Below, in pieces: positions 9,784 through 18,658 of a stretch of 27,183 nt of DNA. Source of the stretch: Candidatus Segetimicrobium genomatis (GTDB lineage: Bacteria > Sysuimicrobiota > Sysuimicrobiia > Sysuimicrobiales > Segetimicrobiaceae); NCBI GenBank assembly GCA_005883865.1, contig VBAO01000164.1, positions 1 through 27,183 on the forward strand, read 5' to 3'. Under the pieces are notes generated by a model. The model had not been told where the DNA came from. It saw nothing but the letters and a program-made list of their open reading frames with translations, and searched no databases. A program made the translations under genes and the position numbers. How positions within the stretch are numbered: position 1 is the stretch's first letter; each line of letters opens with the position of its first letter.

Positions 9784-9789
9784 AGTATA
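9784..9789 (-). promoter_or_regulatory. Candidate -10 element for the lyase gene
   Basis: On the minus strand the sequence TATACT (five of six matches to TATAAT) lies 27 nt upstream of the ATG at 9757. That leaves room for a short leader with the AGGAGGG ribosome-binding site at about 9763-9769. I find no convincing -35 hexamer at 16-18 nt. It sits in a small AT-richer patch of a GC-rich divergent spacer. Confidence 0.4.
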
Positions 9790-9917
9790 CCGCGCTGCCG
9801 CGTGGACTTCGCACCCGCCCCTCTGCGGCGGGGAGGAAACGGCGCCGGTGGACGGGAATAGCCTCCGCGCCCCGACGTGCGCCGGCCTCGGGCACGACGG
9901 CGTCGGGCAGAGTCTCC

Positions 9918-10646
9918 ATGGCCGATCACACGGTACCACACCCATACGCCCCATCGATCCCTTGGTGGCTCCAGCCGGCCGCCACCGTCACGATCCTGTC
10001 CGGATTCATCGTCTATGCGACGTGGGTGGCGCTCCAGGGGCACGGGTCGTACGGATCGTACCTGTCCCCGTTTTACTCGCCGCAGGTCGTGGTGGCGTCC
10101 ATCCCGATCTCGCCGGCGTTCTGGGTCCTGTGGGCTCCGGCCGGGTTCCGCGCGACCTGCTACTATTACCGCAAGGCCTACTACCGCTCCTACTTCGCCG
10201 ATCCCATCTCGTGCATGATCCCCGAGTCGCGCCGCCGGTACGCCGGGGAGACGGCGTTTCCCTTTATCGTCAACAACCTCCACCGGTACCTGCTCTACGC
10301 CGCCGTCGCCGTGCTCGTCTTCCTGTGGATCGATGCGATCCACGCGTTCGTCTTCGACGGGCGCGTCGGGATCCGCCTCGGCTCGCTGCTGTTCCTCGCC
10401 AACGTCGTGCTGTTGTCCGGGTACACGCTCGGGTGCCACGCGTTCCGGCATCTGGTGGGGGGCAACCTCGACTGCTTCTCGTGCGCGAGGGGTGGCCAGG
10501 CGCGCTTTCGCCTGTGGCAGGGGGTGACCCCCCTCAACCACTACCACGCGTTCTGGGCGTGGACGAGCCTCTTCTCGGTGGTCGCCGTCGACGTGTACGT
10601 TCGGTTACTCATGGCGCACGTGATCTCGGACCCGGTGTTGTTCTAG
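9918..10646 (+). CDS. Succinate dehydrogenase membrane anchor subunit, Sdh1-type
   Basis: This 242-residue integral membrane protein precedes sdhA and sdhB and resembles the single large anchor of the actinobacterial Sdh1 complex (the Rv0249c type) rather than the classic small SdhC/SdhD pair. Predicted membrane segments are at about 20-40, 58-74, 124-142, 154-171 and 210-232. Conserved-looking blocks are RATCYYYRKAYYRSYFADPISC (81-99 region), GCHAFRHLVGGNLDCFSC (172-189) and LNHYHAFWAWTSLFS (206-220). They supply Cys81, Cys99, Cys173, Cys186, Cys189 and His174, His178, His208 and His210 as possible cofactor ligands. Its job is to hold SdhA/B on the membrane and pass electrons to quinone. The ATG at 9918 fits the family start, although its ribosome-binding site is weak. 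Confidence 0.85.
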   Translation: MADHTVPHPYAPSIPWWLQPAATVTILSGFIVYATWVALQGHGSYGSYLSPFYSPQVVVASIPISPAFWVLWAPAGFRATCYYYRKAYYRSYFADPISCMIPESRRRYAGETAFPFIVNNLHRYLLYAAVAVLVFLWIDAIHAFVFDGRVGIRLGSLLFLANVVLLSGYTLGCHAFRHLVGGNLDCFSCARGGQARFRLWQGVTPLNHYHAFWAWTSLFSVVAVDVYVRLLMAHVISDPVLF

Positions 10647-10671
10647 CGCGGCACGCCCAGGAGACGCCTGC

Positions 10672-12393
10672 GTGACCGACTGGTACGAGACGTTCGAGTA
10701 CGACGTCGTGGTGATCGGCGCCGGGGGGGCGGGGCTGCGCGCCGCGATCGCCGCGGCCGAGGCGGGGTGCGCGGTCGGCCTGGTCTGCAAGTCGCTGCTC
10801 GGCAAGGCCCACACCGTGATGGCCGAAGGGGGCATCGCCGCGGCCCTGGGCAACGTCGACCCCCAGGATGGCTGGCAGGTGCACTTCGCCGACACCATGC
10901 GCGGCGGGCAGATGATCAACGACTACCGCATGGTGGAGATCTTCGCGAAGGAGGCCCCGGAGCGCGTCTACGAGCTCGAACGGTGGGGCGGGCTGTTCGA
11001 CCGCACCCCCGAGGGCAAGATCCTCCAGCGGCCGTTTGGCGCGCACACGTACCGGCGTCTCTGCCATGTGGGCGACCGCACGGGGCTCGAGCTCATCCGG
11101 ACCCTGCAGGACAAAGCCGTCCACAGCGGCATCACGGTCCACATGGAGGTCACCTTCACGCGGCTGCTGAGGGACGCCGAGCGGATCGCCGGGGCCTTTG
11201 GGTACCGCCGCGAAGACGGCCGGTTCGTGGTCTTCAAGGCGAAGGCCGTGATCCTCGGGACCGGCGGCTGGGGCAAAGTGTACAAGGTGACGAGCAACTC
11301 CTGGGAATGCACCGGCGACGGCTGCGCGATGGCCTACGAGGCGGGCGCGGAGTTGATGGACATGGAAATGGTGCAGTTCCATCCGACCGGGATGGTGTGG
11401 CCGCCCGGCGTGCGCGGGATCCTCGTCACCGAGGCGGTGCGGGGAGAGGGCGGGATCCTCCGAAACGCAAAGGGCGAGCGCTTCATGGAGCGCTACGATC
11501 CGAAGAAGCTCGACCTGAGCAGCCGGGACGTCGTCTCGCGCGCCATCTATAAGGAAGTGCAGGCCGGGCGGGGGAGCCCGCACGGCGGGGCGTTCCTCGA
11601 CATCAGCCACCGCGGCGCCGAGGTCATCAAGAAGAAGCTGCCCAGCATGCACGAACAGTTCCTCAAACTCGCCGACATCGACATCACCAGGTCGCCGATG
11701 GAAGTGGCCCCCACGGTCCACTACGTGATGGGGGGGGTTCGGGTCGAGGCCGGGACGGGCGCGTCGACCGTTCCGGGGTTGTACGCCGCGGGGGAGGTGG
11801 CCGCCGGCCTGCATGGGGCGAATCGCCTGGGCGGCAACTCGCTCTCCGACCTCCTGGTCTTCGGCAAGCGGGCCGGCGAGCACGCGGCGGCCTACGCGAA
11901 GGCGGTCCGGACCCTGCCAGCCGTCGACGGCCGCCAGGCGGCCGCGGAGCGCGCGTTGCTCCAGCGACCATTCGATGCGTCGGGAGGGGAGAATCCCTTC
12001 ACGCTGCACGAGGAGCTGCAGGACGTCATGGGCACGTACGCCGGGATCGCGCGGACCGGCGAGCAACTCGCCGAGGGGCTGCAAAAGATCGTGGCGCTTC
12101 AAAAGCGGGCCGAGCAGTTGCACGCCGGCGGCTCGATGCTCTTCAATCCCGGGTGGCACGCCTGCCGGGACGTCCGGTTCATGCTGACGCTCTGCGAGGC
12201 GATCTTCCGGTCGGCGATCGAGCGGAAGGAGAGCCGCGGGGCGCACTGGCGGCTCGACTGCCCCGATCAGGATCCCACCTGGGGCGCCCGAAACATCGTG
12301 GTCGCCCAGTCGGACGGACGGATGCAGGTCAGCACGCGGCCCGTGCCGCCGGTGCCGGCGGACCTCACCCGGCTCGTCCGGCAGGGGGCCTGA
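10672..12393 (+). CDS. sdhA: Succinate dehydrogenase flavoprotein subunit
   Basis: SdhA oxidises succinate to fumarate using covalently bound FAD. The 573-residue sequence has the FAD dinucleotide fold VVVIGAGGAGLRAA (12-25), His47 in AHTVMAEGG as the likely covalent flavin attachment site, the substrate/FAD block ELMDMEMVQFHPTG, the active-site region TEAVRGEGG, and HGANRLGGNSLSDLLVFGKR near the C-terminal FAD-binding end. Length and motifs fit the Sdh1-type branch, and the gene sits between its anchor and iron-sulfur genes. The GTG start at 10672 lies 25 nt after the anchor gene with AGGAG about ten bases upstream. No key residue appears missing. Fumarate reductase is chemically similar, but the TCA-operon setting favours SDH. 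Confidence 0.96.
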   Translation: MTDWYETFEYDVVVIGAGGAGLRAAIAAAEAGCAVGLVCKSLLGKAHTVMAEGGIAAALGNVDPQDGWQVHFADTMRGGQMINDYRMVEIFAKEAPERVYELERWGGLFDRTPEGKILQRPFGAHTYRRLCHVGDRTGLELIRTLQDKAVHSGITVHMEVTFTRLLRDAERIAGAFGYRREDGRFVVFKAKAVILGTGGWGKVYKVTSNSWECTGDGCAMAYEAGAELMDMEMVQFHPTGMVWPPGVRGILVTEAVRGEGGILRNAKGERFMERYDPKKLDLSSRDVVSRAIYKEVQAGRGSPHGGAFLDISHRGAEVIKKKLPSMHEQFLKLADIDITRSPMEVAPTVHYVMGGVRVEAGTGASTVPGLYAAGEVAAGLHGANRLGGNSLSDLLVFGKRAGEHAAAYAKAVRTLPAVDGRQAAAERALLQRPFDASGGENPFTLHEELQDVMGTYAGIARTGEQLAEGLQKIVALQKRAEQLHAGGSMLFNPGWHACRDVRFMLTLCEAIFRSAIERKESRGAHWRLDCPDQDPTWGARNIVVAQSDGRMQVSTRPVPPVPADLTRLVRQGA

Positions 12394-12434
12394 CGGTTCG
12401 AGCCGCGGGCGCCGCGCAGGGGGGAGCGGAAGCG

Positions 12435-13187
12435 ATGGCCGAGGCGAGGTTCCACGTGTTCCGGGGCTACGCCAAGCACGGCGACCTGGTGACCTACCAG
12501 GTCCCGATCACCGAGGGGATGGTCGTCCTGGACGGGATTCATTATATCCAGGCGCACCTGGACGGCACCCTCGCGTGTCGATGGAACTGCAAAGCGGCGA
12601 AGTGCGGGTCCTGCAGCGCCGAGGTCAACGGGCGCCCGCGACTGATGTGCAAGACCCGGGTCGATGAGTTCGGGGCTCGGCCGATCACCGTCCGCCCGAT
12701 CAAGGTGTTTCCGCTGATCAAGGATCTCGTCACGGATGTCTCCTGGAACTACCGCGTCAACCAGCAGATTCCGCCGTTTACGCCCGACGCGAACGATCCC
12801 GGGCCGTGGAAGATGTACCCCGAGGACGTGGAGCGGTTGTACGAGTTCCGGAAATGCATCGAGTGTTTCCTCTGCCAGGACGTCTGCCACGTCTTGCGCG
12901 AACACGAGGGAATGGACCGGTACATGGGGCCGCGGTTCATGGTGCGGATCGCGGCCCTGGAGATGCATCCCAAGGACACCCGCTCGAGGACGGACCTCCT
13001 GAAAGGCAGTGGCGGCATCGGCTTCTGCAATATCACCAAGTGCTGCGAGGAGGTCTGCCCCGAGCACATCCACATCACAGACAACGCCATCATCCCGCTC
13101 AAGGAACGGATGGCCGACGACTACTTCGACCCCTGGAGAGCGCTCCTGAGGCTGTTCGGGGGCAAGAAAGAACCCCGGGGGACCTGA
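12435..13187 (+). CDS. sdhB: Succinate dehydrogenase iron-sulfur subunit
   Basis: SdhB carries electrons from the SdhA flavin to the membrane anchor through three iron-sulfur clusters. The 250 residues contain the [2Fe-2S] set Cys52-x4-Cys57-x2-Cys60-x11-Cys72, then Cys141-x2-Cys144-x2-Cys147 with Cys208 for the [4Fe-4S] cluster, and Cys151, Cys198 and Cys204 for the [3Fe-4S] cluster. Extra cysteines at 48 and 203 lie next to ligands, and the proline that commonly follows the fourth cysteine of the second motif is His152 here. The frame is open upstream inside sdhA, but ATG 12435 has a purine-rich GGGGGGAGCGGAAG just ahead and gives the family N-terminus. The spacing of 41 nt from sdhA and 3 nt to icd supports one operon. 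Confidence 0.95.
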   Translation: MAEARFHVFRGYAKHGDLVTYQVPITEGMVVLDGIHYIQAHLDGTLACRWNCKAAKCGSCSAEVNGRPRLMCKTRVDEFGARPITVRPIKVFPLIKDLVTDVSWNYRVNQQIPPFTPDANDPGPWKMYPEDVERLYEFRKCIECFLCQDVCHVLREHEGMDRYMGPRFMVRIAALEMHPKDTRSRTDLLKGSGGIGFCNITKCCEEVCPEHIHITDNAIIPLKERMADDYFDPWRALLRLFGGKKEPRGT

Positions 13188-13190
13188 GCC

Positions 13191-14435
<1,245 letters not shown>

Positions 14436-14462
14436 GGCGGGTCCTCAACGGAGGGAGGCCGG

Positions 14463-15401
14463 GTGGCCAAGACACGCGCCAAGGTGACGATCGTCGGAGC
14501 CGGGAACGTCGGGCATTCGGCGGCGCAATGGATGCTCTCGCACCGGCTCGCGGACATCGTCCTGGTGGATGTCATCGAGGGGATGCCCCAGGGCAAGGCG
14601 CTCGACCTCACGCAGGCGGAGCCGATCGAGGGGATCGACCTCCGCATCACCGGGACCAACGGGTACGACGAGACCGCGGGCTCCGATGTCGTGGTGGTCG
14701 TCGCCGGGATCGCCCGGAAGCCCGGCATGAGCCGGGAGGAGTTGTTGGCGACCAACGCCGGGATCGTCCGGGGCGTCGCCGAGCAGGTGACCCGGCGTTC
14801 CCCGAACGCGCATCTGATCGTGGTGACCAATCCCCTGGACGCGATGGTCTACCTGGCCTACAAGGTCAGCGGGTTTCCGCCCGAACGGGTGATGGGGCAG
14901 AGCGGCGCCCTCGACAGCACCCGATTCCGCACGTTCATCGCGCACGCCCTCGGCGTCTCGGTCCAGGACGTTGCGGCGATCGTCATCGGCGCCCACAGCG
15001 ACACGCACATGGTCCCGGTGGCCAGCCTGGCCACCGTGGGCGGGATCCCGCTCAGCCGCCTCCTGCCCGCGGATCGGATCGCGGCCCTCGCCGAGCGCAC
15101 CCGCAGAGGCGGGGCCGAGATCGTGGGCCTGCTCAAGACCGGCAGCGCGTTTTTCGCTCCCGGGGCGGCGATCGCCCAGATGGTCGAGGCGATCCTGCTC
15201 GACCGGAAGCGGGTGCTCCCGCTGTCGGCCTATCTGACCGGCCAGTACGGCGTGCGGGATCTCTACGTCGGCGTGCCAGCGGTGCTCGGAGCCGAAGGCG
15301 TGGAGCGCATCCTGGACGCGCCGATGGACCCGAGCGAGCGGGCGGCGTTCGACGCCGCGGTGGCCAGCATCCGCGAGACCGTGGCCCTGCTCAAACTCTG
15401 A
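14463..15401 (+). CDS. mdh: Malate dehydrogenase (LDH-like, NAD-dependent)
   Basis: MDH oxidises malate to oxaloacetate. The 312-residue protein is the LDH-like (type 3) MDH. It has the NAD-binding GAGNVG near the N-terminus and an aspartate ending strand two (VLVDVIEGMPQGKALD), which predicts NAD rather than NADP. The substrate-specificity arginines are in the loop GIARKPGMSREELL, the form that marks malate rather than lactate dehydrogenase. The catalytic His is in GAHSDTHMVP, with its partner Asp in NPLDAMVYL/GALDSTRFR. The GTG start at 14463 has GGAGG a few bases upstream. It is 27 nt from icd and overlaps sucC by one base (TGATG). The family usually reads MAGVLDSARF where this protein has QSGALDSTRF. 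Confidence 0.96.
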   Translation: MAKTRAKVTIVGAGNVGHSAAQWMLSHRLADIVLVDVIEGMPQGKALDLTQAEPIEGIDLRITGTNGYDETAGSDVVVVVAGIARKPGMSREELLATNAGIVRGVAEQVTRRSPNAHLIVVTNPLDAMVYLAYKVSGFPPERVMGQSGALDSTRFRTFIAHALGVSVQDVAAIVIGAHSDTHMVPVASLATVGGIPLSRLLPADRIAALAERTRRGGAEIVGLLKTGSAFFAPGAAIAQMVEAILLDRKRVLPLSAYLTGQYGVRDLYVGVPAVLGAEGVERILDAPMDPSERAAFDAAVASIRETVALLKL

Positions 15402-16480
15402 TGAAGTTGCACGAGTATCAGGCCAAGGAGGTCTTTGCCCGGTATGGGCTGCCGGTGCAGCAGGGGGTCGTCGTCGACCGCCCGGAGCAGGTGGCCCGGC
15501 TCGACCTGCGCTATCCGGTCGTCGTCAAGGCCCAGGTGCTCGTGGGAGGTCGCGGGAAGGCCGGGGGGGTGAAGCTGGCCCAGACCCCGGCCGAGGCGGA
15601 GACGCACGCCCGGGCCATCCTCGGGATGGAGATCAAGGGGGAGCGGGTCGGGCGGGTGCTGGTCGTCCCGGCCGCGGAGATCGGCGCGGAGTACTACCTC
15701 GCGTTCGTGACCGACCGCGCCGCGCGGTGCGCGGTCGCGGTGGCCTCGGCGGCGGGCGGGGTGGAGATCGAGACCGTCGCCCGGGCCACCCCCGAGAAGA
15801 TCGCGACCGTCGCGATCGATCCGGTCCTCGGGTGTCCGCCCTTTCTCGCCCGCGCCCTCGGGCGCCGCCTGGGGATCGCCGGCCCGATGCTCGAGCAGTT
15901 CGCCGGCATCGGCGCGAATCTCTACCGCCTGTACTGGACCGAGGACGCCGAACTCGCCGAGATCAACCCGTTGGCGATCGTCGGGTTCGTCCTCGATGAC
16001 AACGCCTCCTACCGGCACCCCCACCACCTCCCCTCGGAGGAGCTGACCGCCCTCGAGCGGGAGGCCCGGGCCAGCGGGCTGGCCTACGTCGAGCTCGACG
16101 GCGACATCGCCGTCATCGGCAACGGCGCGGGCCTGGTGATGAGCACGCTCGACCTCCTGGCGCATTTCGGCGGTCGCGCGGCCAACTTCCTGGACATCGG
16201 CGGCGGGGCGACCGCGGAGGGGATGCGCAAGGCCCTGGACATCGTCCAGCGGAAGCCCGGGGTCCGGTCGATCTTCATCAATATCTTCGGCGGCATCACC
16301 CGGTGCGACGATGTCGCCCGCGGCATCGTCCAGGACCCCCCCCGGGTCCCGGCGAGCATCCGCTTGACGGGCACCAACGAGGAGGAAGGGCAGCGCATCC
16401 TCCGCGCGGCCGGGATCGCCGCAGGACTCGACGCCGAGGAGGCCGCCCGCGCCGCGGTCTCCCTGGGGCGGAGCGCCTAG
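15401..16480 (+). CDS. sucC: Succinyl-CoA synthetase beta subunit, with a probable internal deletion
   Basis: SucC with SucD interconverts succinyl-CoA and succinate with nucleotide triphosphate formation. The 359-residue product has the ATP-grasp domain: KLHEYQAKE start, VVKAQVLVGGRGKAGG, then EINPL, and the C-terminal domain with GNGAGLVMSTLD, FLDIGGGA and NIFGGITRCD. It is some 15-25 residues shorter than usual. The gap is visible: after Asn189 (EINPLAIVG, ending at residue 195) the protein jumps straight to FVLDDNASYRHP, without the strand that in E. coli holds Asp213. Asn199 and Asp213 of E. coli bind Mg-nucleotide, so the second ligand is missing. The break lies near 15985/15986 and is in frame. 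A functional enzyme lacking it is doubtful. It starts with a one-base overlap on mdh. Confidence 0.92.
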   Translation: MKLHEYQAKEVFARYGLPVQQGVVVDRPEQVARLDLRYPVVVKAQVLVGGRGKAGGVKLAQTPAEAETHARAILGMEIKGERVGRVLVVPAAEIGAEYYLAFVTDRAARCAVAVASAAGGVEIETVARATPEKIATVAIDPVLGCPPFLARALGRRLGIAGPMLEQFAGIGANLYRLYWTEDAELAEINPLAIVGFVLDDNASYRHPHHLPSEELTALEREARASGLAYVELDGDIAVIGNGAGLVMSTLDLLAHFGGRAANFLDIGGGATAEGMRKALDIVQRKPGVRSIFINIFGGITRCDDVARGIVQDPPRVPASIRLTGTNEEEGQRILRAAGIAAGLDAEEAARAAVSLGRSA

Positions 16481-16481
16481 G

Positions 16482-17349
16482 ATGGCGGTCCTCGTCGGCC
16501 GCGACACGCGCCTGCTGGTCCAGGGCATCACCGGCTACCAAGGGATGTTCCATACCGACCTGATGCTCCAGGCGGGGACACGCGTCGTCGCCGGCGTGAC
16601 GCCCGGAAGAGGCGGATCACACGTCCATGGCGTGCCCGTGTTCGAAGCCGTCGATGAGGCGGTCCGCGAGACCGGCGCCACCGCCAGCGTGATCTTCGTG
16701 CCGGCGCGGTTCGCGAGGGATGCCGTGCTGGAGTCGGTCGCCAGCCGGCTCGATCCCGTGGTGATCATCACGGAGGGCCTACGCGGCCCGGCAGGGGGTG
16801 CGCGTGCTTGGTCCCAACGGTCCAGGGGTGACGACGCCCGGACAGTGCCGCGTCGGGATCATGCCCACCCACCTCTTCGCCCCCGGCCATGTCGGCGTCG
16901 TCTCCCGGAGCGGCACGCTGACGTACGAGATCGTGGCCGGGCTGACCCGCGCGGGGCTCGGTCAGTCCACCGCCGTGGGCCTCGGCGGGGATCCGGTGGT
17001 CGGGATGAGCTTTGTCGACGTGTTGCAACTGTTCAACGCCGATCCGGAGACCCACGCCATCGTGCTGATCGGGGAGATCGGGGGGCGCGCCGAAGAGGAT
17101 GCGGCCGAGTACATCGCCGCCCACGTCAGGAAACCGGTCGCCGCCTACATCGCCGGCCGGACCGCGCCGGAGGGGAAGCGGATGGGCCACGCGGGCGCGG
17201 TGATCTCGGGGACCGAGGGGACCGCCGCGCACAAGATCCAGGCCCTCGAAGCCGCCGGCGCCCCGGTGGCGACCCTGGTGAGCGGCGTGCCGGCGCTCCT
17301 CCAGGAGCGGTTGCGCGCCTCTCGGACCCCCAGGGCGATGCCCGGGTGA
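16482..17349 (+). pseudogene. sucD: Succinyl-CoA synthetase alpha subunit, frameshifted by a short internal deletion
   Basis: SucD binds CoA and carries the phosphohistidine of succinyl-CoA synthetase. The ATG at 16482 begins one base after sucC, and frame 3 reads a normal SucD N-terminus: VQGITGYQGMFH, TPGRGG, VIFVPARFARDAV, then DPVVIITEG. At about 16779 the reading moves to frame 1, which continues AYAARQGVRVLGPNGPG, VVSRSGTLTYE, GDPVVGMSF, GEIGG, and RMGHAGAVISGTEGTAAHK with the phospho-histidine, to the TGA at 17349. Roughly 23 nt (the family's (I/L)P...LR segment) are absent at the join. The CoA-site cysteine of GPNCPG is glycine here. The remainder is so well conserved that a sequence error is more likely than gene death. 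Confidence 0.9.
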
Positions 17350-17363
17350 CCGCGTCGAGCACG

Positions 17364-17389
17364 GGCCCCCGGCCGCCGGGCCGGGGGTC
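17364..17389 (+). terminator. GC-rich hairpin after sucD, terminator-like
   Basis: CCCCCGGCC (17366-17374) and GGCCGGGGG (17379-17387) form a nine-base stem around GCCG, extendable by two more pairs. It follows the sucD stop by 14 nt. There is no T-tract, so it could be a weak terminator, a 3'-end stabiliser, or part of the control region of the promoter at 17397-17405. Confidence 0.4.
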
Positions 17390-17396
17390 TCCGGGG

Positions 17397-17405
17397 TGCT
17401 ATAAT
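17397..17405 (+). promoter_or_regulatory. Extended -10 promoter TGCTATAAT
   Basis: A perfect extended -10 element (TGnTATAAT) lies between sucD and the next gene in DNA of about 70 % GC. No -35 hexamer is obvious, because that position falls in the GC hairpin; extended -10 promoters can work without one. A transcript would start near 17412. That places the ATG at 17406 upstream of the RNA start and supports the TTG at 17430 as the true start of the downstream gene. It probably drives the membrane gene, rapZ and yvcK. Confidence 0.7.
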
Positions 17406-17429
17406 ATGGGTCTGAGAACAGGATTCCTC

Positions 17430-17753
17430 TTGCGGTGGCTGATCAATGCAGTCGCGTTGTACCTCACAACGTTCGTCGTGCGGGGCGTCAAGGTGCCCGG
17501 GTTTGGCGCTGCCGTGGTGGCCGCGCTGGTGCTGGGCATCGTCAACGCGGTGATCCGGCCCGTCTTGCTGGTCCTGACCCTGCCCTTGAACATCCTCACG
17601 CTCGGGCTGTTCACCTTCGTCATCAACGCCGCCATGCTCTACATCGTGTCCTGGGTGACCCTGTTGCGGTTGGAGGGATTTTGGGCGACCTTCCTGGGCG
17701 CCATCGTGCTGAGCGTCGTGAGCGCGATCCTGACGCGGGTGGTCGAGGCCTGA
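17430..17753 (+). CDS. Small membrane protein of the DUF360 / phage_holin_4_2 family
   Basis: This protein of about 107 residues has four hydrophobic segments and the family's recognisable blocks: RWLINAVALYL, GFGAAVVAALVLGIVNAVIRP, of which VLGIVNAVIRP is the core, and LTLPLNILTLGLFTFVINA. Despite the family name these are chromosomal proteins of unknown function, not evidence of a phage. An ATG at 17406 gives 115 residues, but it directly abuts a perfect TATAAT. The TTG at 17430 has AGGA (17420-17423) six bases ahead and matches the usual family N-terminus, so I use it. Its stop overlaps the rapZ start (TGATG), linking the two in translation. Confidence 0.85.
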   Translation: MRWLINAVALYLTTFVVRGVKVPGFGAAVVAALVLGIVNAVIRPVLLVLTLPLNILTLGLFTFVINAAMLYIVSWVTLLRLEGFWATFLGAIVLSVVSAILTRVVEA

Positions 17754-18658
17754 TGGCGCGGCGGCAGCCCGTTGCGGGCGTGCCCGCCTCCACGATCCCC
17801 GAGGAGATGGAATTCCTCATCATCACGGGGCTCAGCGGCGCCGGCAAGTCGCTCGCCACCCAGACGCTGGAGGACCTTGGGTTCTTCTGCGTCGACAACC
17901 TCCCCCCCACCTTGATCCCGAAGTTTGCGGAGATCATCCAGGAGTCGCAGGGGCGCATTCGCCGGGTGGCCCTCGTCATCGACGTCCGGGGCGGCGAGTT
18001 CTTCGATGCGCTGGGGACCGCGCTCGCGGATCTGGAGGCGTCGGGGATCCGGTTCCAGATCGTGTTCCTGGACGCGTCCGACGAGATTCTGGTCCGCCGT
18101 TTCGAGGAGACGCGCCGCAAGCATCCGCTCGGCGGGAGCATCCTCGATGGGATCCGCACCGAGCGCAGGCGCCTGCAGCCGCTCAAGGAGCAGGCGCACA
18201 AGATCATCGACACCAGCACGCTGACCGCGAAGGAGCTCAAAGAAGAGCTCGCGGATACCTTTGTTCGGACGGACGGGCGCCGGACGCTCGCGGTCACCGT
18301 CACGACCTTCGGGTACAAGTACGGGATCCCGCTCGACGCCGACTTGGTCTTCGACGTGCGCTTTCTGCCCAACCCGTACTACGTGGAAGCGCTGCGCCCG
18401 CTTCCGGGCAACAGCCCGGAGATCCGGGAGTTCGTCCTCCGGTCCCGGCAGACGGTGGAGTTCCGGCAGCGACTGCTCGACATGCTCGCCTACCTCCTCC
18501 CGCAGTTCACCGCCGAGGGGAAGAGCCACCTGACGGTGGCGATCGGGTGCACGGGCGGAAAGCACCGGTCGGTCGTGATCGGCGAGGACCTCGCCGAGTT
18601 TCTTCGGGGAGCCGGGTACGCGGTGCGGGTCAAGCACCGGGACATGAGGAAGGAATGA
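17753..18658 (+). CDS. rapZ: RNase adapter / nucleotide-binding protein RapZ (YvcJ family)
   Basis: RapZ proteins bind nucleotides and, in E. coli, sense glucosamine-6-phosphate and steer RNase E to the GlmZ small RNA; in Gram-positives YvcJ has GTPase/ATPase activity with a less clear role. The 301-residue sequence has a Walker A loop GLSGAGKS (26-33), the SDNLPP-like VDNLPPTLIP, FLDASDEILVRRFEETRRKHPL, and the C-terminal domain with FGYKYGIP, DVRFLPNPYY and the signature IGCTGGKHRSV. The ATG at 17753 overlaps the previous stop. ATG 17807 (MEFLIITG) with GAGGAG directly before it matches many homologues and is a credible alternative giving 283 residues. It overlaps yvcK by four bases, the classic rapZ-yvcK pairing; whiA, often third, is absent. 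Confidence 0.95.
   Translation: MARRQPVAGVPASTIPEEMEFLIITGLSGAGKSLATQTLEDLGFFCVDNLPPTLIPKFAEIIQESQGRIRRVALVIDVRGGEFFDALGTALADLEASGIRFQIVFLDASDEILVRRFEETRRKHPLGGSILDGIRTERRRLQPLKEQAHKIIDTSTLTAKELKEELADTFVRTDGRRTLAVTVTTFGYKYGIPLDADLVFDVRFLPNPYYVEALRPLPGNSPEIREFVLRSRQTVEFRQRLLDMLAYLLPQFTAEGKSHLTVAIGCTGGKHRSVVIGEDLAEFLRGAGYAVRVKHRDMRKE

Noticed and set aside
16482..17753. A SucD-membrane-protein fusion of 423 codons
   Set aside because: SucD motifs leave this frame at about 16779 and continue in frame 1; the later part of the long frame is nonsense until the separate membrane gene.
17406..17753. Phage origin of the holin-family protein
   Set aside because: DUF360/holin_4_2 proteins are common chromosomal membrane proteins; no other phage gene is near.
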